NCBI GenBank assembly: GCA_015231755.1
Contig: JADGAZ010000004.1
Coordinates: forward strand, 124,001-188,000
Source: Magnetococcales bacterium
GTDB taxonomy: Bacteria > Pseudomonadota > Magnetococcia > Magnetococcales > Magnetaquicoccaceae
Length of the DNA: 64,000 bases
Reading direction: 5' to 3'
In this document: in pieces, positions 9,401 through 16,089 of the stretch
Layout of the letters: each line of letters starts with the position of its first letter
Position numbering within the stretch: position 1 is the first letter of the stretch
The notes under the pieces: generated by a model
What the model was told of the DNA's origin: nothing
The model's database searches: none
The model's input: the letters and a program-made list of their open reading frames with translations, nothing else
Position numbers and translations under genes: made by a program

Positions 9401-9482
9401 CTTTTCCACGGTGCTGACGCTGTTCTTGATTCCGCTGCTTTATCTGGTTTTCATGGGGGGAAAGAAAATCCGGGGAGTCTAA
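6405..9482 (+). CDS. RND-family efflux transporter, inner-membrane pump (HAE-like)
   Basis: A 1,025-residue RND permease of normal length. It has an N-terminal membrane segment (LANLAFSLVLLLGFLAYGLLP), a first porter loop, six membrane segments including the proton-relay helix with two aspartates (ALGMLVDDAVVVVEAI), a second porter loop from about 560, and the last six helices. In the region matching the AcrB TM10 relay the sequence is SGIAVNSAIVLI, with Asn where AcrB has Lys, as in many HAE-type pumps outside the AcrB group. AGGAGAG precedes the ATG at good spacing. It works with the adaptor encoded just upstream. Drug, metal or lipid substrate cannot be decided. Confidence 0.92.
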   Translation: MLRAFLGNHVLANLAFSLVLLLGFLAYGLLPRQQDPDMNFNWISIVTLLPGAAAEDVEKLVTDPLEEALQNIPDIRFVMSSSSDATSSMLVRFNEMDDRTFDKRIADLRREVSAKQRELPGEAEDPVILEITTANGWPTVMAVVTGEADDETLRQQARRVQKDLEGIQGVDSVLALGLKDPEIQVRFDPLQLAVLGVDPTRVANTVSSRFRDLSGGSVAMGEGNRLLRYQGTTPDPAELSTWPIVGREGELQLNQVAEVVRDRKKADRAVRYKGKPAVLLTVTKRPGVNSLELTSRIRHYLEQRQALKEQTGVQTLLADDQTSMVQNALSIMESNALFGLVMVFLTTWLFLGLRISILVSLGVPFALAGTFILLHAFGHTLNVMALLGVVIALGMLVDDAVVVVEAISCRLAQGRKAMDAAIDGLREVAIPVASSSLTTMAAFLPLMLLPGILGKFMRVIPMVVSLTLVISLVEAFWMLPAHVAAMRWDRDRPPTPMEQWRARWMHRIRIRYIRLLIPVLRRPRLSMGLSLLGVAMAIGVVASGQLKVDFFAMDPMPLFYVNIKMPAGSSLDHTMATTLEAEKRVWSGLKSEEVRAVVPYAGQMMTDTAPLFGDRFGQILISLIPDSQKRRSVQEIIAGMRASVLATPGPDQITFLPISGGPPVTKPISVKVRGDDLEILRTATGAIKTILGAMPEISDISDNFTMGSRELVLRPDSDAVRRAGLDANMIPRLTRLLADGEIAATFQHQGEQVKVRVLARPVHPHGVEEILNLPVALPGGGSTTLGTLTHHETRQGVDTINHYNFRRSITVEAELDRARMNVVTANEHLKKEWAKIQSRFPGVDLDFSGMLDDIYEAVDAILMLFLFGFGLLYLILGTQFNSYFQPLLILTTVIMAFVGVVCGLLITGHPLSLYTLYGVVALSGIAVNSAIVLIAAANDRRQEGMKPLHAMIYAARRRVVPILITSITTIAGLSSLAMGLGGKSLLWGPVATAIVWGLAFSTVLTLFLIPLLYLVFMGGKKIRGV

Positions 9483-9490
9483 ACGCTCCC

Positions 9491-9961
9491 CTATTTGGAC
9501 TTGCCGGAAAAAGACTCGGAAAACTGCATGATCATGCTTTGACCATCTTCAAGCTCCTGGGAACTCATACTGCGTCCCAGGATGTCCCGATTCTCTGCGG
9601 CGTCCTTGTTGCCTTTCATGGCGGCGAGATGGTAATAGGCATAGGCGTAAGCCTTGTCCTTCTTGTTTCTCAAACCGCCGATCACCTTGTGTTCGTACAT
9701 GATGCCCAGTTTGTTCTGGGCTTCCGGGAGTCCCTGCTCGGCGGCCCTGTGGAACCAATCCCAGGCCTTCTTGATATCTTTTTGCACCCCGTCACCGGTT
9801 TCGTACATCAAGCCCAGATTGTACTGGGCATCCGCATCCCCGAAGGTGGCCGCCACCCGGACGAACACCGTATCCATCCGACCCGCGCAATGCCCCATGT
9901 TGCCCATCGGAACCAATACGGAAAAACCGATGATCCAGACAAAGCACAAAACACGCTGCAT
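9491..9961 (-). CDS. Exported Sel1-repeat protein
   Basis: A 156-residue protein with an N-terminal signal peptide (VLCFVWIIGFSVLVPMG...CAG) followed by three Sel1-like repeats (DAQYNLGLMYETGDGVQKD, EAQNKLGIMYEHK, AYAYYHLAAMKGNKDAAE). Sel1 repeats are helical protein-interaction modules of the TPR superfamily. AGGAGG lies 6 nt before the ATG at 9961. It stands alone, convergent with the RND pump, 8 bp from its stop. Function unknown; a periplasmic adaptor role is plausible. Confidence 0.85.
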   Translation of the reverse strand: MQRVLCFVWIIGFSVLVPMGNMGHCAGRMDTVFVRVAATFGDADAQYNLGLMYETGDGVQKDIKKAWDWFHRAAEQGLPEAQNKLGIMYEHKVIGGLRNKKDKAYAYAYYHLAAMKGNKDAAENRDILGRSMSSQELEDGQSMIMQFSESFSGKSK

Positions 9962-10040
9962 GGGATCCTCCTGTTCGAGGCGCGAACGAACGAAACACAG
10001 GACAACAGGATCACCAAAGGCTCACCTGCTCATCCCTGAA

Positions 10041-10586
10041 TCACGCCAGGGATTGACTGGGGGTCCACCAGGTATACACCTCCGGCAACCCCCGATAGCG
10101 CTGATTCTCGTCCATGCCATACCCGACCAGACGCACATCCGGCACTTCATAGCCCAAAAAATCCAACGGCAACGGATCGGGATCGTTGACGGTCTTGTGC
10201 AACAAGGCCGCCACGCGAATGGAGGCGGGACGACACTCCCCCATCAACCAGCGGTGCAGACGCTTCAGGCTGCCACCGCTGTCCATGAGGATATCCACCA
10301 GGATCACATGGCGATTGCGGATGAACTGCTGATCTTCCACGGTCATCACCACCCGGGAGTCCTGGGAACGGGCATGCACGAACACCACGGGAATCGGCCT
10401 GGACAAGGCCCGCAACAGATCGCTTCCGAACACGAACGCCCCCTTGAGCACCACCACCAAAACCGGCTCTTCTCCAGGGGGAGAGGGATCGATCACTTCC
10501 CGATCGATCCGCCGCGCCATCTCGACCACAGCTTCGCGAATGCGCCCGGCATCCAACATCAGCGTCATGTGTTCCAATGGCTCCAT
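10041..10586 (-). CDS. hpt: Hypoxanthine(-guanine) phosphoribosyltransferase
   Basis: A 181-residue type I phosphoribosyltransferase of purine salvage. It has the LKGAFVFGSDLLR loop, the PRPP motif VILVDILMDSGGSL (usually EDIIDTGxTL) and the C-terminal DFLGYEVPD...LVGYGMDENQRYRGLPEVY typical of Hpt. It transfers phosphoribose from PRPP to hypoxanthine or guanine. GGGAGGG precedes the ATG at 10586 with 7 nt, so I prefer it over the frame start at 10610 that overlaps accC. It is the last gene of the aroQ-accB-accC minus-strand run. Confidence 0.9.
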   Translation of the reverse strand: MEPLEHMTLMLDAGRIREAVVEMARRIDREVIDPSPPGEEPVLVVVLKGAFVFGSDLLRALSRPIPVVFVHARSQDSRVVMTVEDQQFIRNRHVILVDILMDSGGSLKRLHRWLMGECRPASIRVAALLHKTVNDPDPLPLDFLGYEVPDVRLVGYGMDENQRYRGLPEVYTWWTPSQSLA

Positions 10587-10606
10587 TCTGCTACCCTCCC
10601 GGACCA

Positions 10607-11956
10607 TCAACCGTCCCGTTTGAGGAAACGACTCAGGAAATTCAAGTCATAGCGACCCCGCACAAACGCCCCATCCCGCAAAATGCGCTGATGCAACGGC
10701 AAGGTGGTCTTGACGCCGCCGATCACATATTCGTCCAAGGCGCGCCGCATGCGGGCCACGGCTTCGGTACGATCCGCCCCATGCACGATCAATTTGCTGA
10801 TGAGGGAGTCGTAATAGGGGGGAATCCGGTATCCCGCGTATGCCCCGGAATCGACCCGCACCCCACCGCCTCCCGGCGGATGATACTCGGTGATCAGGCC
10901 CGGAGACGGGATGAACCGTTCCGGATCCTCGGCATTGATGCGGCACTCTATGGCGTGACCGGTAAAACGCACCTGCTCCTGGGTGATGGCCAGGGGCAGT
11001 CCGGCGGCGACCCGGATCTGTTCTTTGACCAGATCCAGTCCCGTGACCATTTCAGTCACCGGGTGTTCCACCTGAATGCGGGTATTGACCTCAATGAAGT
11101 GAAACTTGCCTTCGGATTGCAAAAACTCGAAGGTTCCGGCACCGGTATAGCCCACGGCCAGCGCCGCCCGGGTGGCCAGGAGTCCGAGATGATTGCGCTC
11201 TTCGGGGGTGACCATGGGGGAGGGAGACTCTTCCAGAATCTTTTGATGCCGCCGCTGCAAGGAGCAGTCCCGCTCCCCCAGATGAATGGCGTGACCATGC
11301 TTGTCCGCCAGGATCTGAATTTCCACATGACGGGGATTTCTCAAGAATTTTTCGATATAGACCTCATCGTTCTTGAAAAACTGCTGGGCCTCGTTGCGGG
11401 CGACCGTGTAGCTGTTGATCAGGGCGGCGTCGGTGTGGACCACCTTCATGCCCCGACCGCCACCGCCACCGGAAGCCTTGATGATCACCGGGAAACCGAT
11501 CTCCCGGGCGATTTTCAGGGCCATCTCTTCATTGGGCACCGCCGAGGAGGAACCCTGCACCACCGGCACACCCGCCTCGATCATGGCCTGACGGGCCCGC
11601 ACCTTGTCTCCAAGCAGACGGATCACCTCCGGTTCCGGACCGATGAAGGTCAGGCCGGAAGCCTGGATGATTTCGGCGAACGCGGCGTTTTCGGAGAGGA
11701 AACCGTATCCCGGATGGATCGCCTGGGTATCGGTGATCTCGGCGGCGGCCATGATCGCCGCCATGTTGAGATAGGAATCCATGGAAGCCGGAGGACCGAT
11801 GCAGACCGATTCATCCGCCAGCTTGACGTGCATGGCCTCGGCATCCGCCGAAGAGTGGACCGCCACGGTCTGGATACCCAGTTCCTTGCAGGCGCGATGA
11901 ACCCGCAAGGCGATCTCGCCACGGTTGGCGATCAGGATTTTATTGAACATGGGCAT
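10607..11956 (-). CDS. accC: Acetyl-CoA carboxylase, biotin carboxylase subunit
   Basis: 449 residues, the same length as E. coli AccC. It carboxylates the biotin of AccB using ATP and bicarbonate, the first half-reaction of malonyl-CoA synthesis. Visible features are [17 protein letters not shown] at the start, the glycine-rich ATP-grasp loop [12 protein letters not shown], the carboxylase signature with [25 protein letters not shown], and the C-terminal [13 protein letters not shown]. The ATG at 11956 is chosen because it follows the AccB stop by one base and gives MPMFNK; the ATG two codons later is equally possible. Operon order is aroQ-accB-accC. Confidence 0.96.
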   Translation of the reverse strand: MPMFNKILIANRGEIALRVHRACKELGIQTVAVHSSADAEAMHVKLADESVCIGPPASMDSYLNMAAIMAAAEITDTQAIHPGYGFLSENAAFAEIIQASGLTFIGPEPEVIRLLGDKVRARQAMIEAGVPVVQGSSSAVPNEEMALKIAREIGFPVIIKASGGGGGRGMKVVHTDAALINSYTVARNEAQQFFKNDEVYIEKFLRNPRHVEIQILADKHGHAIHLGERDCSLQRRHQKILEESPSPMVTPEERNHLGLLATRAALAVGYTGAGTFEFLQSEGKFHFIEVNTRIQVEHPVTEMVTGLDLVKEQIRVAAGLPLAITQEQVRFTGHAIECRINAEDPERFIPSPGLITEYHPPGGGGVRVDSGAYAGYRIPPYYDSLISKLIVHGADRTEAVARMRRALDEYVIGGVKTTLPLHQRILRDGAFVRGRYDLNFLSRFLKRDG

Positions 11957-11957
11957 A

Positions 11958-12440
11958 TCAGCTCGGCTCAACCAAAAACATCTCTTCCCCGTATTCCACC
12001 GGGGTGGCATTTTCCTTGATGATGCTCACCACCCGGCCACTCACTTCCGATTCGATTTCGTTCATGAGTTTCATGGCTTCGATGATGCACACCACCTGTC
12101 CTTTTTTCACCATGTCTCCGAGCTTCACGAAGGGCGCGGACTCGGGGGAGGCGGCCTTGTAGAAGGTGCCTACCATGGGTGCGGTGATGGCGACGGTGGT
12201 TTCCCGGGTCTCTCCGGCGGAAGAGGACGGGACAAACGACGCCGGAGGCGGCAAGGCCACCGCCGGAACCGCGTACTGGGCCGGACGGGCCACGAACGGA
12301 GCGGGAGCCGCCACCGGCGGGGCAGGCTGGGCGCGGGTGATGCGCAAGGTGCGCCCATCCTCCTTGATTTCCACCTCGGCCACGTCCGTATCGGACAAAA
12401 ACCGAATGAATTGACGAATTTCTCTCAGATCAAAAGCCAT
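11958..12440 (-). CDS. accB: Biotin carboxyl carrier protein of acetyl-CoA carboxylase
   Basis: 160 residues. An N-terminal helical region ([15 protein letters not shown]) is followed by a Pro/Ala-rich linker (about 37-72) and the C-terminal biotinyl domain with EAMKLMNEI, where K124 is the biotinylation site. It carries carboxybiotin between AccC and the carboxyltransferase. AAAGGAAG lies 6 nt before the ATG at 12440, so this start is preferred over a TTG at 12461 that overlaps aroQ. It is co-transcribed with accC. Confidence 0.95.
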   Translation of the reverse strand: MAFDLREIRQFIRFLSDTDVAEVEIKEDGRTLRITRAQPAPPVAAPAPFVARPAQYAVPAVALPPPASFVPSSSAGETRETTVAITAPMVGTFYKAASPESAPFVKLGDMVKKGQVVCIIEAMKLMNEIESEVSGRVVSIIKENATPVEYGEEMFLVEPS

Positions 12441-12457
12441 ATTGAACTTCCTTTGTT

Positions 12458-12928
12458 TCAAGGCCCGACCCTGGCGGCGAGGCGACGCACCACGGCGTCC
12501 AGGGCATAAAGATAACCATCCGCACCCAATCCCGCAATCACCCCTTCGGCGATGTCGCTGATGTACGAGTGGTGCCGAAAAGGCTCACGCCGATGAATGT
12601 TGCTCAGATGGACCTCCATCACCGGGATATTCACGGCGAGCAACGCGTCACGAATGGCGACCGAGGTGTGGGTATAAGCCGCGGGATTGATGAGGATGCC
12701 ATCCACCGCCCCCAGGGCGGCCTGAATCCGCTCCACCAATCCTCCCTCATAGTTGGACTGATAAAAATCGATTGTGACTCCCAATGATTTGGCCTTGAGG
12801 CGACAGGCGGACTCGATGTCGGCCAGGGTCAGGGCGCCGTAGATGCCGGTTTCCCGTTTTCCCAGAAGATTCAGGTTGGGGCCGTTGATCACCAAGATAC
12901 GCCACGGTTGCACAGAAGTCCCGCTCAT
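12458..12928 (-). CDS. aroQ: Type II 3-dehydroquinate dehydratase
   Basis: 156 residues. It dehydrates 3-dehydroquinate to 3-dehydroshikimate in the shikimate pathway. The type II signature is clear: [18 protein letters not shown] with the active-site tyrosine, [16 protein letters not shown], and [19 protein letters not shown] with the catalytic histidine. It is the usual partner upstream of accB-accC in many proteobacteria. Its start overlaps the preceding gene stop by 4 bp. Confidence 0.96.
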   Translation of the reverse strand: MSGTSVQPWRILVINGPNLNLLGKRETGIYGALTLADIESACRLKAKSLGVTIDFYQSNYEGGLVERIQAALGAVDGILINPAAYTHTSVAIRDALLAVNIPVMEVHLSNIHRREPFRHHSYISDIAEGVIAGLGADGYLYALDAVVRRLAARVGP

Positions 12929-13482
12929 TGTGGTGATCCTCCCCAGGCCTCTTGCAATCCTTTCAGACGACCGATCATCCGTTCCACCCGTTCATCCCGT
13001 CTGGGAACCTGTTCCAGCCGGGTGGCCAACGCCTCCAGTCGGGCCACGCGACGCTCGGGGGCCTCCAGCCGCCAGTCGGCACGACGCTCCCGCAGCCGTT
13101 GCAGCCAGGACTCCAGCACCCGGACCCAGGCCGGCTCGTCGGATGCCGCGGCGGGTGTCGCTTGCGACCAGCGCCCGGACCAAGCCTCCAAACGCCGAAT
13201 CGCCTCGGCATCCGCGTGGCTTTGATCCAGCACCCGGTTGGCGCGACGATAGGCCGCCAGTGGAGCGGCCCCGAGCTGTCCCAAAGCGGCTTGCACCTGT
13301 CGGTCCCAGCGATCCGGATCCAGCCCCATCAGACGTCCGAGTACCAGCCAGCGGGCCGCGACCTCGGGAGCGGCCACGATGAGGGAATCCAGCAACTCCG
13401 CAGCCTCGACAAGCCGTTTGTCCCGTACCAGTCGCAACAGGGCGGAGAGCTTGAACTCCAAAGATTCGTGATCCTCGACCAT
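12925..13482 (-). CDS. Hypothetical protein, helical, upstream of aroQ
   Basis: About 185 residues, Arg- and Leu-rich, with no signal peptide or membrane segment. The N-terminal half reads like a TPR-type helix pair ([34 protein letters not shown]). The C-terminal half is a charged amphipathic helix ([26 protein letters not shown]). The ATG at 13482 is preceded by a G-run that can serve as ribosome binding site; a longer version from 13530 starts inside the divergent promoter region. It overlaps aroQ by 4 bp, so it is the first gene of the aroQ-accBC operon. No family recognised. Confidence 0.65.
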   Translation of the reverse strand: MVEDHESLEFKLSALLRLVRDKRLVEAAELLDSLIVAAPEVAARWLVLGRLMGLDPDRWDRQVQAALGQLGAAPLAAYRRANRVLDQSHADAEAIRRLEAWSGRWSQATPAAASDEPAWVRVLESWLQRLRERRADWRLEAPERRVARLEALATRLEQVPRRDERVERMIGRLKGLQEAWGGSPQ

Positions 13483-13669
13483 GCCCCCCCCGAAAAGAGT
13501 CCTTGCGCACCAAACGGACAACACCGACAATGTGCCCTTTCAAGCGAAAACCAATCGCCTTGAAACCATCCCGTCGCGAGTTTATCGAAATTCAACCTGC
13601 GACGGCAACGGATTGTAAACGATTGTCGCGTCATGCGCCATCGTGAACGATGACCCGGAGGAAAATGAG

Positions 13670-14653
13670 ATGCGCATCCAACTCAATGGCGAAACCACCG
13701 ACCTGACCGATTCCCTCACTGTTTCCGCGCTGTTGGAACAGTTGCGCTTCGATGCCAAACGTGTGGCCGTGGAACGCAATCTGGAAGTGGTGCCCCGGGA
13801 ACGGTATGCCACCACCCAACTGGCGGAGGCGGATCGGGTGGAGATTGTCCATTTCATCGGCGGCGGCATGGAACCGGCGCAAGACGATCCTTTGGTGATC
13901 GCGGGACGGCCCTTCAAAAGCCGCCTGCTGGTGGGTACCGGGAAATACAAGGATTTCGAGGAGACGGCCCAGGCCGTGGCCGCGTCCGGAGCGGAGATCG
14001 TGACGGTGGCGGTGCGCCGGGTGAATGTCAGCGATCCCAAGGCGCCGATGCTGACGGATTATCTGGATCCGAAGCGTTATCTGTATCTGCCCAACACCGC
14101 GGGCTGTTTCACCGCCGACGAGGCGGTGCGCACCTTGCGGCTGGCCCGGGAGGCGGGGGGCTGGAATCTGGTGAAACTGGAGGTGCTCTCCGATCCCAAA
14201 TACCTGTGGCCCAACAATCCGGAAACCCTGCTCGCCGCCGAAAAATTGATCGCCGAAGGGTTCGAGGTGATGGTCTACACCACGGATGATCCGTATTTAT
14301 GTAAACGGTTCGAGGAGATGGGCTGCGTGGCGGTGATGCCGCTGGCCGCCCCCATCGGCTCCGGGCTGGGGGTGCGCAATCCTTATACCATCAAGATCAT
14401 CATCGAAGAGGCCAAAGTGCCGGTGCTGGTAGACGCGGGGGTGGGATGCGCCTCGGACGCGGCCTACGCCATGGAACTGGGATGCGATGGCGTGCTGATG
14501 AACACCGCCATCGCCGGAGCCAAGGATCCGATTCTCATGGCCACGGCCATGAAAAAGGCGGTGGAGGCAGGACGTGCCTCCTATCAGGCGGGACGCATTC
14601 CCCGCAAACTCTACGCCTCGGCGTCCAGCCCCCTGGATGGTCTCTTTTTTTAG
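13670..14653 (+). CDS. thiSG: Fused sulfur carrier ThiS and thiazole synthase ThiG
   Basis: 327 residues. Residues 1-66 are ThiS ([12 protein letters not shown]...[10 protein letters not shown]), ending in the Gly-Gly that normally becomes a thiocarboxylate. Residues 67-327 are ThiG, with [20 protein letters not shown], the Schiff-base lysine K169 in WNLVKLEVL, and the phosphate-binding segments GSGLGVRNP and [12 protein letters not shown]. ThiG makes the thiazole phosphate of thiamine from deoxyxylulose phosphate, dehydroglycine and ThiS-COSH. CGGAGG precedes the ATG at 13670. The junction codon after GGG is ATG, so ThiG might also start internally. I see no TPP riboswitch upstream. Confidence 0.93.
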   Translation: MRIQLNGETTDLTDSLTVSALLEQLRFDAKRVAVERNLEVVPRERYATTQLAEADRVEIVHFIGGGMEPAQDDPLVIAGRPFKSRLLVGTGKYKDFEETAQAVAASGAEIVTVAVRRVNVSDPKAPMLTDYLDPKRYLYLPNTAGCFTADEAVRTLRLAREAGGWNLVKLEVLSDPKYLWPNNPETLLAAEKLIAEGFEVMVYTTDDPYLCKRFEEMGCVAVMPLAAPIGSGLGVRNPYTIKIIIEEAKVPVLVDAGVGCASDAAYAMELGCDGVLMNTAIAGAKDPILMATAMKKAVEAGRASYQAGRIPRKLYASASSPLDGLFF

Positions 14654-14655
14654 AC

Positions 14656-15213
14656 ATGGATCATCCCCACGACACCCAGGCGACTCCCCCGGTATGGGAT
14701 TGCCGCTGGCCCGATCCGGTGGCCCTGAAAGTCAGCGCCACCCGCATTCTGCGCGACCTTCCGGAAGAGTCTCCGGAACTCAACCGGAATCTGGCCATCA
14801 CCGTGGAGATGGAACTCAACGACGACTACAGCGGCGAAATCCGGGCCTTGATGGTCACCCCGTGGGCCGTGGAACGGATCCACTGGCACTCCTCCCACCA
14901 GGGCAGCGAACCCCCGATCCGTCACGCCATGGGTCTGGAGACCGATGACACCGGTCGGGTCGCAGCCGGTCAGGGGGTGCTGCTGGAACTCGAAGGCGGC
15001 AAACTGGTTCCGGTGGTGATCGCCTGGGAGCCGGAGACCGGTCACTATTTCGTCGAAACCCTGATGCATCACACCCAGGGATACGACACCGCCCGCTCCG
15101 CCCTGGAGGCCGCTTTGGGAAAAGCCCCGGATCCATCGGCAACCCAGTCGATCTCCTCCACCATGAACCGCTCGGTGAGCCGTCGCGGACTGTTGAAATT
15201 CTGGCGCCGTTAA
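14656..15213 (+). CDS. HybE-like [NiFe]-hydrogenase assembly chaperone (tentative)
   Basis: 185 residues, starting 2 bp after the thiSG stop, so in the same transcript. Features resembling the HybE family are the central ALMVTPWAVERIHW (HybE has a V/ITPW motif), a following charged/Gly region, and the C-terminal tail SVSRRGLLKFWRR, which matches the SRRDLLRG-type tail of many HybE proteins. HybE-type proteins help assemble hydrogenase large subunits and Tat-exported partners. No hydrogenase gene is in this window, so the role is uncertain. The match is from motif memory only. Confidence 0.5.
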   Translation: MDHPHDTQATPPVWDCRWPDPVALKVSATRILRDLPEESPELNRNLAITVEMELNDDYSGEIRALMVTPWAVERIHWHSSHQGSEPPIRHAMGLETDDTGRVAAGQGVLLELEGGKLVPVVIAWEPETGHYFVETLMHHTQGYDTARSALEAALGKAPDPSATQSISSTMNRSVSRRGLLKFWRR

Positions 15214-15224
15214 GCCTCATTAAA

Positions 15225-15240
15225 TGGCACGGAATCTGCT
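15225..15240 (+). promoter_or_regulatory. Sigma-54 (-24/-12) promoter candidate
   Basis: TGGCACGGAATCTGCT matches the RpoN consensus TGGCACG-N4-TTGCW at all but one fixed position, with the invariant GG and GC exactly 10 bases apart. It lies 12 bp after the HybE-like stop and points at the small lipoprotein gene at 15494, giving a leader of about 240 nt. An alternative sigma-70 -10 (TATGAT, 15425-15430) is closer to that gene but has no good -35. Confidence 0.6.
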
Positions 15241-15493
15241 TTACTCAACCTTAACGTCAACCCGTCGCCACCCGGAGAAACCGCAAGACCATACGGTTTA
15301 ACCGGCAAGACAAGTTGCTGTTTTTGTATCGTTTTTGCATTTCAAGCAAAAAGAGTGCCGGAATATCGTTCAAAAAAAACCGGGAAAAAAGAATTTTTCA
15401 TGAGACTTTTCCCTATTTTTACGGTATGATGGCCAAAATGTGGTTCAAAACACTTATTATCGCTTTAAATCAGTCAGCAAAGGAGACTTAATC

Positions 15494-15772
15494 ATGAAGG
15501 GTTACAAAATCTTCCCCGTTCTGTTGCTCGCTGGAGTTCTCGGCAGCACCCTGCCCGGCTGCGCCACCCAATCCGCGACTCCGGAACAGACCGCTCAGGA
15601 GATCCAAGCCGCCGAAGCCGCCCGCAATGCCCGCCTCGAAGCCGAGCGCGCCGATGCCGCCCGCATGAAAGCCGAGCGTGACGCCGAAGCCGCCCGTCAG
15701 GAAGCCGAAGCCGCCCGTCAAGAAGCCGAGCGGGTCAAGAAGACCTTCCGCAAGAGCCTGAACAAGAAGTAA
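15494..15772 (+). CDS. Small Ala/Glu-rich outer-membrane lipoprotein (Lpp-like)
   Basis: 92 residues. A signal peptide (YKIFPVLLLAGVLGSTLPGC) ends in a lipobox with Cys23. The mature part is a single long helix of Ala, Glu, Arg and Gln with tandem blocks (AEAARQE and AERADAARMKAER) and ends KSLNKK, with a terminal lysine like the murein-linked lysine of Lpp. It may form a coiled-coil oligomer spanning the periplasm (inference). AAAGGAG precedes the ATG at 15494 with good spacing. The long leader has both a sigma-54 candidate and a possible -10 box, which suggests strong regulation. Confidence 0.8.
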   Translation: MKGYKIFPVLLLAGVLGSTLPGCATQSATPEQTAQEIQAAEAARNARLEAERADAARMKAERDAEAARQEAEAARQEAERVKKTFRKSLNKK

Positions 15773-15926
15773 TCGCCCTCCGGCATTCCCTTGCGGGTCT
15801 GCCGGGCGAATCCAATGCCGTTGACGGATACCCAGGCCATCTTGTATGGCCTTGTGAACCACATTCGTCGTTGTCAGCCGCAAGGCTCGCATACAACGAA
15901 CACACTCACAAACAAGACACGGCACT

Positions 15927-15972
15927 CCGTCATGGTTTGTCACCGTTTTCTAACGGCGGCAAACCATGACGG
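15927..15972. repeat. Long near-perfect inverted repeat
   Basis: CCGTCATGGTTTG... at 15927-15947 is repeated inverted at 15952-15972, 21 bp per arm with two non-Watson-Crick positions and a 4-nt loop. It lies 155 bp past the lipoprotein stop in the gap 15773-16089. It has no T-tract directly after it, so it is either an mRNA 3'-end stabiliser or a termination structure for the lipoprotein gene. The gap holds no other gene. Confidence 0.5.
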
Positions 15973-15980
15973 AAGCTCTT

Positions 15981-16006
15981 AAAAAAAACACCCCGGTTCC
16001 GGGGTG
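15981..16006 (-). terminator. Intrinsic terminator of the minus-strand EPS operon
   Basis: Read on the minus strand, the stem CACCCCGG/CCGGGGTG (15989-16006) is followed directly by eight T residues (15981-15988 read as A on the plus strand). It lies 83 bp after the stop of the asparagine-synthetase-like gene, the last gene of the minus-strand EPS arm. Confidence 0.75.
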
Positions 16007-16089
16007 AATTTTCCCTCGCATCTCCACAAACGCCTCAACCCTGGGCCACTCTCACCCCTGGCTGGAGTGCCGTTTCCCGTGCTTTGGGT

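Noticed and set aside
13483-13669. TPP riboswitch before the ThiS-ThiG gene
   Set aside because: I looked for the CTGAGA and ACCTGATC-type thi-box motifs and did not see them.
15345-15360. Second sigma-54-like element, minus strand (CGGCAC...TTGCT, GG-N10-GC)
   Set aside because: Spacing is right but no minus-strand gene lies downstream within reach; it would run antisense through the HybE-like and thiSG genes. Probably chance.
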